Origin: Chrysomallon squamiferum | Taxonomy: Eukaryota > Mollusca > Gastropoda > Neomphalida > Peltospiridae | DNA length: 60,000 bases | Reading direction: 5' to 3' | Assembly (NCBI GenBank): GCA_012295275.1 | Contig: CM022671.1 | Span: 2,755,386-2,815,385 of the forward strand | In this document: positions 1 to 9,501 of the stretch, piece after piece | Numbering within the stretch: position 1 is the stretch's first letter | How the letters are laid out: each line of letters begins with the position of its first letter | Notes under the pieces: model-generated | Told to the model about the DNA's origin: nothing | Databases searched by the model: none | Seen by the model: the letters and a program-made list of their open reading frames with translations, nothing else | Translations under genes and position numbers: made by a program

Positions 1-49
1 ATTAGTAGACATGTTTAAAAAGACATTGCCTATCAGATATTACCTTGGT

Positions 50-368
50 AAAACAAAATATGTATTAATATTATTTCAAGTGGACTGATAATATATTCAT
101 ATATGTGTGGGAAAAATAAGTCAAACGTCTAGAATGTTAGAAGAACAATTTTATGTAGTAATAGTTTGGTGTGTACTTTTGATGAAAGCACTTTCGGGAT
201 AAATTACAAAATCATTGTTGTTTTTGTGTTTTTTTGTTTTCCATGTACTTAGCTTAAAATAGTTCAAAACGACATGATAAATTGTGTTGTTGTTATTCTT
301 TTATATCATATAATGGAAATTTGTCCAATCCAAGGATCTAATTGTTTACAAAATCAAGATAGAATTAG

Positions 369-462
<94 letters not shown>

Positions 463-1004
463 ACATAACGGTAATAAACAGAAGACAAAGGATAAATGTT
501 GTGAAGATTTGTATTAATTTATTCTGGTAATAAACGTCCATCTCTATATGACTGTGACACAATGTCACAAAATGAATAAACAATAAAGTGGCATCCGTAA
601 AATAAATAAATAAATAAATAAAAACAACCTACTAATCAAAATCAAAAGCCAAAGAAAATAATTAATGAATTTCTTTTACCATGTGTTTACATAATTTACA
701 TTTCCGCTGCTATTTGAATACATCAAAAAAAAAAAATAATAATAATAATAATAAATAAATAAATATTTCGAGGAAAAGAAACACTATCCGGTTGAGAACA
801 GTATTATAAATTTGTCGTTATATATGTTTCGCTCAGTTATAACAAAACACCTGACCCTAAATGTGTGAATTCGCTGTTTGGTTTTACTGTGTCAAAACGG
901 GCTTAGTAACGATCAAGGAAGCATATAGTTGATGCTGCTCTTTTTTGTATTGTTAATGTTATTTCAGACGTTGCTGCTGGTGATGATAATGAAAATGCTA
1001 CTGA

Positions 1005-1010
<6 letters not shown>
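50..1010. repeat. Dispersed repeat R1, copy A
   Basis: First of three related copies; the others are near 3516-4985 and 8527-9045. Shared landmarks in order are a TGGACTGATAA segment (copies A and B only), a (GA)n tract (A and B only), an ACAAAGGATAA-like segment, a CACAATGTCACAAAA segment, an A/T microsatellite, and an ATCCGGTT...TTTGTCG...CTCAGTTA...TGTGTGAATTCGCT block. No coding capacity is recognised. The copies could be an unclassified transposon or duplicated promoter DNA; the sequence does not decide. Confidence 0.7.
373..461. repeat. (GA)n microsatellite, ~89 bp
   Basis: Uninterrupted GA dinucleotide tract inside R1 copy A. It generates meaningless Arg-Glu and Leu-Ser open frames on the two strands. 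R1 copy B has a tract at the equivalent place, but copy C does not. Confidence 0.95.

Positions 1011-1050
<40 letters not shown>
1008..1050. repeat. (ATT)n microsatellite at edge of element E
   Basis: Run of ATT triplets directly left of the left copy of element E. In R1 copy B the matching place (about 4850-4955) is a long ATT/AAT microsatellite with no insertion, so E seems to have landed in such a tract. Confidence 0.85.
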
Positions 1051-1051
<1 letters not shown>

Positions 1052-1436
1052 TTAAATACGTAGTTTTCGGAACTTATTTTTCATCAGTGGAATTAACATG
1101 TAGGCCTATTACTACTGAAAAACGGTTTACTGATATTTTTTTTTTTTCATTTCTGATGAAGAAAAACTGGATTTATGTAATGTTATGCTTAATAGAAACT
1201 TCAGTCTTCCTTGTTAATCATGTTTCTAAAGATAATGGTTAAACGAAGGTTTTAAAAAATCATTTATGCACAATACTAATGACATGAATTGTTAGAAAAA
1301 TGTATATGGTGCTAAATATATTAAATTTCTATTTAATGCATCATGATGAATGGCTGTTTCAATAAAAGATAACATTAAGATAGCACAACGACAACAACAT
1401 CAACAACCACGACAGCTATTACCACTATTAAATAAA
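1051..1436 (+). repeat. Element E, left copy of an inverted pair
   Basis: About 385 bp running from TTTAAATACGTAGTTTTCGG to CACTATTAAATAAA. The reverse complement is found at about 2850-3206, with scattered substitutions and a few short indels. Shared blocks include CAGTGGAATTAAC, GCATCATGATGAATGG and ACAACGACAACAACATC. Both copies are bordered by microsatellites on the ATT side and TTTA/TAAA runs on the other. No protein is encoded. It resembles a small non-autonomous (MITE-like) element; the class is not established. Confidence 0.75.
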
Positions 1437-1655
1437 TTAACTGCTTAGTGTTTAAAACGGTCATTTGTTTTAGTAAGGAGAAATTTAGTCATCTAAAGCT
1501 GATTGGCTCTTTTTAATTTTTTTTAATATATGGCTATCTAATTTACTGAACACATAAATGCAGTTAAGTAATGAAAATAATGTATTCACTTTTAAGACTG
1601 AACTCAAAGAGAAAACAAAACTTAATATCAAATTCAGTTGTTTTATAACTGAATA
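1437..1655. other. R1-like tail and unassigned AT-rich DNA
   Basis: The first bases (AACTGCTTAGTGTTTAAAACGG) resemble R1 copy B at about 4962-4984, suggesting that R1 copy A continues past element E. I recognise nothing in the rest. Confidence 0.4.
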
Positions 1656-1662
1656 AAGCTGC

Positions 1663-2050
1663 CCCAGTTCAGGCCGTGTGAATTGTATTTGGTAAGGAAG
1701 TCCGCATTCAGTAGTGCTTCTATCATCTCACTCAATCACAGAACTAAACAAGAACAACTAAAATTAATAACATGTATGTGGCATGTTGGATAGAATTGTT
1801 TGGGGTTTTTGCCATTGAATGGTATTGAAAACATCATCAAATCTCTACAAAGAATTGCTATGCCAAATGCTAATGATTTGGTAGGTTATTTTGATTCGAC
1901 TTATATGAATGAACACTACAGGAAATTATTTAGAAACCGCTGTAACATCATCAGTAACATCCCTGCACAATTTCAGCAGACGTCTGGTGTGCACTGGAGG
2001 CAACTCTCAGTGAGTGGGAAGGATGGAACAACACGTTTTTTCACTTGTCA
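1663..2050 (+). pseudogene. Decayed MULE-transposase-like fragment 1
   Basis: The stretch aligns with the longer fragment at 59614-60000. It starts with a shared CAGTTCAGGC..GTGTGAATT segment and later reads FLPLNGIENI and NDLVGYFDSTYM. This pattern (a VKHF..ML..AFLP segment followed by LVxYFDSTY) is typical of the C-terminal half of Mutator-like (MULE/FLYWCH-associated) transposases, as I recall the family. The reading frame is broken between the two blocks and the WNALEATL region seen in fragment 2 is damaged here, so this copy is dead. The family assignment is from memory and not checked by a search. Confidence 0.5.
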
Positions 2051-2479
2051 CGGTGACTAGTCGGACTGGTATTAATGCCTTAAAGTTGGCTCGTCCCGTG
2101 TAAGGGGTAACAGACTATAAAAGAGTCACGTGAAAAAGTGTTAATGATCTGAGACAGTTTAAACTACTAAAAGACTAGTTTGTATCCGCTAGAGAATAAT
2201 AACGCAAACAAAAATTGAATACGGGTAATTGTTTTATGTATCACATAAATTAACCATCAATGGCAAAAATTGTAATTTAATCGAAAGATTCTCACGATAT
2301 AATTCAAATAGAAATAATGTTGTTATATGTTCTGCAAACATATAAATCATTATTTTATTTTGTTTTATTTGTTAAATACATTATAAATGCTGATATCAGG
2401 ATAACTGTCAGATTTGTCTATTGAAGAAACAAAATAAGAAAACTGTTCATCATATTTAACAACTCGTCTCAGAAACGGA
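2051..2479. other. AT-rich DNA, nothing recognised
   Basis: There is no open frame of note, no RNA gene and no clear repeat, only A/T-rich sequence between the transposase relic and the tandem duplication. Confidence 0.5.
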
Positions 2480-2655
2480 CATTTCTGTGGTCGTAATTCC
2501 CCGAGAAGAAAAATTCTATCTAAAGAAATACACCTTTGTTTACATACTGAATGGAGTTAAAATACATTTCTGTGGAGTGGTCGTAATTCCCCGAGAAGAA
2601 AGATTTCTATCGAAAGAAATACACCTTTGTTTATATACTGAATAGAGTTAACATA
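2480..2655. repeat. Tandem duplication, two ~85-90 bp units
   Basis: CATTTCTGTGG...TCGTAATTCCCCGAGAAGAA...AAAGAAATACACCTTTGTTTA.ATACTGAAT.GAGTTAA occurs twice in direct succession, at about 2480-2564 and 2565-2655. The second copy has a few extra bases (AGTGG). It is non-coding. Confidence 0.85.
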
Positions 2656-2849
2656 GATTTCTTGAGAATGCGAACGTGATCACATATGGTAATTTGATAG
2701 GTCACGACTAATTAAATAAATAAAAAAGGAAGATATTTTGTATCTTACGAGTTCAAACAAGATTATTAAACTGGTTCCCTTAGTCGTGTTAAAACTGTCG
2801 TCTACTTTTTTATTTTATTTTATTTTATTTTATTTTTGTTTATTTATTT

Positions 2850-3201
2850 ATTTATTTAGTAGTGGTAATACCTGTCGCGGTTGTTGATGTTGTTGTCGTT
2901 GTTCTATCTTAATGTGATCTTTTATTGAAACAGCCATTCATCATGATGCATTAAACAGAAATTTAATACATTTAGCACCATATACGTTTTTCTAACAATT
3001 CATGTGTATTGTGCATAAATGATTTTTTTAGAAACCTTCGTTTAACCATAATCTTTAGAAACATGATTAAGCTTAAAATTACATAAATCCAGTTTTTCTT
3101 CATCATAAATAAACAGAAATATCAGTAATCCGTCTTTCAGTAATAGGCCTACAGGTTAATTCCACTGATGAAAAATAAATTCCGAAAAATACGTATTTAA
3201 G

Positions 3202-3206
<5 letters not shown>
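2850..3206 (-). repeat. Element E, right (inverted) copy
   Basis: Reverse complement of 1051-1436, slightly shorter because a block of about 25 bp is missing. It is flanked on the left by (TTTTA)n/(TTTA)n at about 2807-2858 and on the right by (AAT)n at about 3207-3235. The two copies enclose about 1.4 kb that contains the transposase relic. Confidence 0.75.
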
Positions 3207-3236
<30 letters not shown>

Positions 3237-3515
3237 CAACTAAAAAAACAGTGAGTACGATTATATAATTTATTAGTAACTTTAACAAAGTAATAAATAT
3301 AAAAAAGTAAATAAATAAATAAAACACTTATTACATCACGGAAATTTGATATAAGTGAAAAATAGATTAATAGCAAAACGTACTATGAAAGAAAACTTAC
3401 CCATGCAAACAAAATCTACAACGTTAAAAGTCGCTGTATTTCTGTGTCGGCTTACGACAGGTGATAATATTTCTATGCAGATTAAAGTAGTTTTTATTAA
3501 TTACTACTTTAGTAA

Positions 3516-4022
3516 AACAAAAACTTTAATAATATTATTTTAGGTGGACTGATAATTTAGTGTATACTTTTGATGTAAACACTTTTGGCCACAAGGAACG
3601 CCCTTCGACCTCTACACCCTCCCATAAATAAAAAGTTGGATTATAGATTTGGATTTTGGTTTATAATAGTTATATTGTGTATTTATTATCACGTTTATTT
3701 GTTTTTTCCATATTATTTTGCAATATTTTATACGTAACAAAAGGAACGCCTTCATTCCATGATAGGACTTTTCGTCCATAGAACATTTTTTTGTGTAAAA
3801 TATACGTTCTTGAATGCATTTATAAGCTAAAATGTTAAGGCCAAAAATATTTTCTTTCTTACAGAATCATGTTTTTTTGATATTTCAAATGCTTAGCTGA
3901 AAATAGTTTAAAAAAACAACATGATATATTTTGTTGATGTTTTTGTTTTAAATCACATAAATGAAATTTGTTCAATCCAAGGATTTATACTAATTGTGTT
4001 TACAAAATGAAGATAAAACTAC

Positions 4023-4121
<99 letters not shown>

Positions 4122-4406
4122 GTTTCATATGAATTTGAAATTTGTCAGTGGTACATGACAAAAATACGATACAATTAGATAAGTATAAAACTCGATGAAT
4201 GAGATAATTTACGAACACATAATGATAATAACAGTAGACAAAGTTCAAGCGTTGTGAAGATTTGAAAAAATTATCTTGGTTATAAGCCTTCATCTCTGTG
4301 ATATATGATTGTCACACAATGTGACAAAACCAACTAGTGTCTTAGTACACATGAAATAAAGTGATCATCCTTAAAAAAAAAAAAATAATAATAATAATAA
4401 TACATA

Positions 4407-4454
<48 letters not shown>

Positions 4455-4889
4455 TAAAAAAATAAAAAAATAAATAGAAACCACCTACTAATCAAAGGAA
4501 AAAAAACAAAGAAAAAAATAATGGAATTTTTTGGCATGTTATTATGATCACGTGCTGTAAATTTCCACTGCTATTGGAATATATCGATACAATCATTTTC
4601 GAGGAAAAGAAATACTATCCGGTTAAGAACAGTATATAAATTTGTCGTTGTCTGTGGTTTGCTCAGTTAGAACAAAACTTCTGACCTAAATGTGTGAATT
4701 CGCTATTGGTTTTGTGATGCCAAACCGGGCTTAGCAACGATCAAGTAACCAATGAAACATTAGGTAAGTAGATCTATGTGAGTTTGAAGGTTATTTTTCA
4801 ATGTTATTTCAGGCGTTGCTGTTGATGGTGATAACGAAAATGTTACTGATATTATTATCATTTTGATTGTTATTATTATTGTTATTATC

Positions 4890-4930
<41 letters not shown>

Positions 4931-4985
4931 TAGTATTATTATTGTTGTTGCTTTTGTTGTTAATTGCTTAGAGTTTAAAACGGGT
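3516..4985. repeat. Dispersed repeat R1, copy B
   Basis: Second and longest R1 copy. It carries about 240 bp absent from copy A (roughly 3590-3830), a (GA)n tract, (AAT)n arrays at 4384-4452 and an ATT/AAT array at 4850-4945. The ATCCGGTT...TGTGTGAATTCGCT block lies at about 4616-4705. Non-coding. Confidence 0.7.
4026..4119. repeat. (GA)n microsatellite, ~94 bp
   Basis: Pure GA tract in R1 copy B, in the same position as the 373-461 tract of copy A. Confidence 0.95.
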
Positions 4986-5019
4986 ATTAAGTAGGTATAA
5001 GCCAAAAAAAAAAAAAAAA

Positions 5020-6130
5020 AACATTTCGCTTTAAAGAAACTTAGTTTGATAACGTATTATACATATCTTGCCACAAACTCGCTTTCGATTTCTGAATACT
5101 GATCACGGAGAAGTTTATCAAATATTTTATGTAAAAATATTTTTTGGAAACGTCAGCAAAGTCAGCGATCACTGGAAAAATCTTAGGTGAGTCAAGCAAT
5201 CAAAATACGTTCCCCGTATAGAAATGCTACTATTGTGCTTAATTTCAACAAATGTTATGTTTGCGAGCGAGGATTCTGTGGTTGCGAAAAACTGTATACG
5301 TAATGCGGACGCAATTAACAGTGCATTGTTTTAAAGATGAACAAACAGTTCATCATTGATTGCTCTTGTGTTTCAAAGGAAAATCCATCGAATAAAGTTA
5401 TTTTAGCGGTAGGCATCAGTCACGAGGCTCACACCTTTAAACATCTTGGATGTTTTATTAACATATACCATACTCGTCCGTAAAGACAATATCATTCAAA
5501 AACATTGGGATTCCCGCCTGACTGAGATTTAGTGTTGACCTGTTCCTTTCCTCCTTAATTATTTGAACCTCAAATCTTGAAAAAAATTAACGTGCTAATC
5601 AGAGCAAGCTGTTGTAAAGCACGTCTACGAGAGGCACGCTCGCTGACAGGTAACCTTAATTATTAAATACCAGCACCTTTAATAAGAACGCTATGGAGTT
5701 GAAAAATTGGCTAAAACAATTTAATAAAAAAAAACGTGTACGTGATTGAAGTAACAATTTGTTACGCAATTTTAATTCCGTGGCATAAAATGCGCGGGTG
5801 TGATCGAAGTAACAAATTGTTACGGAATCTCAATTCAGTGTCAGTATAAAAATAAATTCAAGAATCTAATGTCAAATGGCATATTTGTAATCATCATTTC
5901 AATCCACGATTTTATAGTTGTATTTTTCGTACAGCAATAAGAATCAGTAGCACGCGTGAATCGAAAGCGCGCTAGAAATTTTACACAGCTAATCATATGT
6001 ACAGAAAATATGAACAGAAGTTTTAGCGTGTGTTGTGTCAGTTTATCGCCTCTGTCAGATCACTTTACGGTCATCGCTTTCCTGTAACGTGTGTCCGATT
6101 GGCTAATCCTCCGTCACGTAGGCCTATATT
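5020..6130. other. Non-coding stretch with paired GTAACAA palindromes
   Basis: No gene is seen. Two similar ~40-bp segments at about 5734-5775 and 5799-5840 each carry an imperfect palindrome, GTAACAATTTGTTAC in the first and GTAACAAATTGTTAC in the second. A CCAAT-type ATTGGCT lies near 6098-6104 beside CGTCACGTA. These could be transcription-factor sites; that is inference only. Confidence 0.35.
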
Positions 6131-6508
6131 TTATCTTTATAGGGGAATAATTTGCAAGTGATTTGTTTATCCACTCGGACTATGGCTGTATTATTATTGA
6201 ATAAATTTTACTCAAGCGAACACGTGTTAGTGGCACATTGTAAACAACAACTTGTATTGGGTCAGCCTGTAGTGTTTGTCGATTGTGCTCGTCAAAACGT
6301 AACACAGTTAAGAAAGGTGATTATAATACTAAGGAAAAAAATGTGAAGTAAATGTTTCTAATGGGAGTTCACTAACTGCCTGGCAATTGAAGTGTCCCAA
6401 GGACAACAGGTGAACAACAGAATCAGGGACACTTTTACAGGGCTACCCTATAGAATGACGGACACAGTATACCAACAGGTGGCGCCATAATATGAACTGT
6501 GGTATAAA

Positions 6509-6742
6509 GTTCATTTTACTGTAAGGTATTATAATCCAAGATGAACTTAGCGCCATCTATTTGCACTCGTTTCTGTACTACAGAGTGGCCCAGAAAAGGT
6601 TTCCCTGAGTCACATTATTCGGAAACCGAGCATTATACAAATACAGTGACATCCTGTAGATCGTGCTAGTTAGCAAGCTGCCAGTAGATTCCTTTAAAGA
6701 TCACTGCAAAATCTGGCACGCAGTAGAATTATCCCCATAATA
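6509..6742 (+). repeat. Direct repeat R2, copy 1
   Basis: About 230 bp from GTTCATTTTACTGTAAGG to AGAATTATCCCC, repeated nearly unchanged at 7242-7475. A shorter segment (TTTTACTCAAGCGAACACGT) is also duplicated near 6204 and 7734, but on opposite sides of R2, so the order of the two blocks differs between copies. Confidence 0.85.
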
Positions 6743-7241
6743 TCCACCCACGTTAATGATGTACTTCAGTTACTGAAAAGTTGATATTACAAAAAAGGCC
6801 ACATTTGAGAAAAGGGGGGAATACAAAAAGGAATTCAGCATGGAAGGAAGTTTTTTTTATTTTATGTTATACTGTGTTGTAATACAGAAAATAATTAAAA
6901 GAATTGTCTAATATAATATTGAACATCCCAGAATCTATATAATCTTAGAGTATTGTGTGTCTTAGCTTTTAAATCTGTTAATTTAATAAATAAATATTGT
7001 ACTTTTTTTGTTTTATCATGTCCCGTCAGTTATATAATATGGGCGTTGTTTATTTTGACCACGGAAGAAAATATACAAGTATAATTACACAAAATGAACA
7101 AAATAATTTTAACTTTTACGAACCTGATAATGGATTGCTATTAAAGGCCTCTTTTTATTTTTATTTTTTTATTTTTAATTCCCATCATTTATATTTTCTT
7201 TCATTGATTCCTTATCATTTACTTATTATAGATATATTTTT

Positions 7242-7475
7242 GTTCATTTTACTGTAAGGTATTATAATCCAAGATGAACTTAGCGTCATCTATTTGCACT
7301 CGTTTCTGTACTACAGAGTGGCCCAGGAAACGTTTCCCTGAGTCAGATTATTCGGACACCGAGCATTATACAAATACAGTGACATCCTGTACATCGTGCT
7401 AGTTAGCAAGCTGCCAGTAGATTCCTTTAAAGATCACGGCAAAATCTGGCACACAGTAAAATTATCCCCCATAAT
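7242..7475 (+). repeat. Direct repeat R2, copy 2
   Basis: Second copy of the 6509-6742 segment, about 730 bp downstream, with a handful of substitutions such as CGCC to CGTC. No coding frame is shared by the two copies. Confidence 0.85.
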
Positions 7476-7943
7476 AAGCTCCCACCAAACTTCGTAAGGT
7501 AGATGAAAATCTCCGATATTAGTATAGTGTTCTTCTATTTTAAGATTTAAAAACCTCAAAGGATTTTAGATTTGTAGGTTGTGCTGCTAAAACGGTCTGG
7601 ATTTTTTTCAAGAAACTTGGAGATATGAGACACTTGTGTTGTTAATCTCAAGGTCCTAATAGTTCAAAAAAAAGAAAAGAAAAAAGAAAGAAACTGCTGA
7701 AAATGACCATATGTAAACCTCGGTTTGAATAACTTTTACTCAAGTGAACACGTGTTTCTGGCACATTGTAAGCAACTGACTACATTATGCTAAGTAGATA
7801 CACAAGAAGGCATCTGCGCATGCACCATGAACTGGTTAATTACAATATTCATGACTTGCATGTGTGCATGCCGGGAATGGCAAAATGTTCATATGAAAAC
7901 AATTTCGCAACCTGCTCTTCAGAGGATCGATAATGACGAGTCA

Positions 7944-7985
7944 GTTCATGTCACGTGACGTCAAGCGTGCTTTCTTATTGGCTCA
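7944..7985. promoter_or_regulatory. E-box/CRE/CCAAT cluster, candidate promoter
   Basis: CACGTG (E-box, 7952-7957) overlaps TGACGTCA (CRE palindrome, 7956-7963), and ATTGG (inverted CCAAT) follows at 7977-7981. Within an AT-rich region this GC-richer cluster stands out. It lies about 1.5 kb upstream of the first recognised exon of the FN3-GTPase gene and could be its promoter, with an untranslated first exon in between. This is motif evidence only. Confidence 0.35.
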
Positions 7986-8526
7986 GACCGGTGTTGACAA
8001 ACATTGGCGAACTGATAATTTCAGCTAGGTAATTCGATTAATATCATAATCAGCTGTTTCAAAAATATGTGATGAGATTTATTTATCTCGTTTTCGTTAT
8101 TCACAACAAAAATAAAATAAAATAAAAATGCAGCAATTTTTGGAATGATTATCCTTCAAAGCAATATAGCAAAATATACATCAACATAGCTGTGGTGTTT
8201 TTAACACACCCTTAATACCCCGACTCCACAAAACAACACTAAAACAGTCGAAGACTCTTAATTCTGTTAGTTAATATTTCAACTTAATGAGATTAAGACA
8301 TTTTACATATTGAGGTGGTAATACCAACAACAAAATAAATAAAGTAAAATATATCCATTTGTGGTTTAATCTCGAACTCTGATACCTAGAGAAATGTATT
8401 TTATGATTATTATTTACCGCCATGTAACTATTCTCGGTATCACTGGCATGTAATAGGTAAGTGGTAATTTACGTCTATGTTTGTCGTTTATAAAACCTTA
8501 TAGAATTATAAAGTACGATGTAAGAA

Positions 8527-9045
8527 ACAGACAAAGGATAAGTATTGTGAAGATTTGTATAAATGTATCCTGGTTGTAAACGTTCATTTTTTTGATATAT
8601 GATTGTCACACAATGTCACAAAACGAATGAATGCCTTAGTATACATGTAATAACATGGTCATGTTTAAAATAATAATAAATAAATAAATACATTAAAAAA
8701 AAAACCATCCAATAAACAAAATCAAAAGTAAAAATTTCCATACATATATGATTACATGCTGTAAATTACCACTGCTAATTGAATAAATAGAAAAAATTAT
8801 TTTCGAGAAAAAGAAATAATATCCGGTTGGGAAAAGTGTATAAATTTGTCGTTGTCTGTGGTTGGCTCAGTTACAACATAAATGTGTGAATTCGCTATCT
8901 GGTTCTGTTCTGTCAAAACAGCCGTGGCAACGATCACAGAAGCAAATCCGAAACATTAGATAAACATATCTATAGGAGTTAGAATGTTATTATTATTGTT
9001 GTTGTTACTGCCGTTTTTGTATTGTTAATGCTATTTCAGAAACTG
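8527..9045. repeat. Dispersed repeat R1, copy C
   Basis: Shortest R1 copy. It retains the ACAAAGGATAA..., CACAATGTCACAAAA and ATCCGGTTGGGAAAAG...TTTGTCG...TGTGTGAATTCGCT blocks but has no GA tract. It ends close to the first exon of the FN3-GTPase gene. Confidence 0.65.
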
Positions 9046-9430
9046 CTGGTTGTTGTCAAATCTAGCTGTTTGAAAAATATTACATCATCTCAGGACCTAA
9101 AAACAATACTTAAGATGAAGAAATTGTACTATGATGCCACGAAAAAACAAAAACAAATAAAAACAACAAAAAACAACAACAACATATTATTATTATTATA
9201 CACTTATATTAAGTTTGAAATTGCAAAACTATATGTTACTGTTTACTATTATTATCTTTTTTATAAATAAAACAACCAAAATACTAACAAAAGAAACCAG
9301 ATTCCATTTTAATAAAGAATTGTTAATGTAGTTATTAAAAATTAAAAAAAAAAAAAAAAAATTAAATAAAAAGTACATATCAATGTACATTAACGTGAGG
9401 TTGTCATTTTATTTTATTTTTTTCCTTCAG
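9046..9430. other. AT-rich DNA upstream of the FN3-GTPase first exon
   Basis: No gene or RNA is recognised. It contains A-rich runs (9340-9360) and ends in the pyrimidine tract TTTTTTTCCTTCAG, which serves as splice acceptor for the 9431 exon and implies a further upstream untranslated exon. Confidence 0.4.
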
Positions 9431-9501
9431 ATTTGAGTCTCAGTATTAATTAATTGGATCAACTCTGTGCATATCTCATACGAAAAGTATTAAAATGTTT
9501 G
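9431..9501 (+). CDS. FN3-GTPase 1, exon with start codon (ATG at 9495)
   Basis: The acceptor TTCCTTCAG precedes 9431 and the donor GTAAGT follows 9501. Only ATG TTT G is coding. The phase-1 end joins the 10472 exon in frame to give [17 protein letters not shown]. The ATG at 10486 in the next exon is an alternative start with equal sequence support. The layout (a ~70-nt exon with ATG near its 3' end) matches the 46819-46890 exon of paralogue 2. Confidence 0.6.

Noticed and set aside
274-583. Arg-Glu and Ser-Leu repeat proteins across GA tracts (also near 4000-4293 and 48662-48950)
   Set aside because: Pure dinucleotide runs are open in several frames on both strands; there is no coding evidence.
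1051-3206. Element E pair as terminal inverted repeats of one MULE transposon
   Set aside because: DNA just outside and just inside the left copy is contiguous in R1 copy B, and microsatellites flank both copies. Independent insertion fits better, although TIRs are not excluded.
4760-5005. Ile/Leu-rich membrane-like small frames in ATT/AAT arrays (also at 42079-42303 and 58015-58254)
   Set aside because: Composition comes from the triplet microsatellites; no conserved frame is seen.
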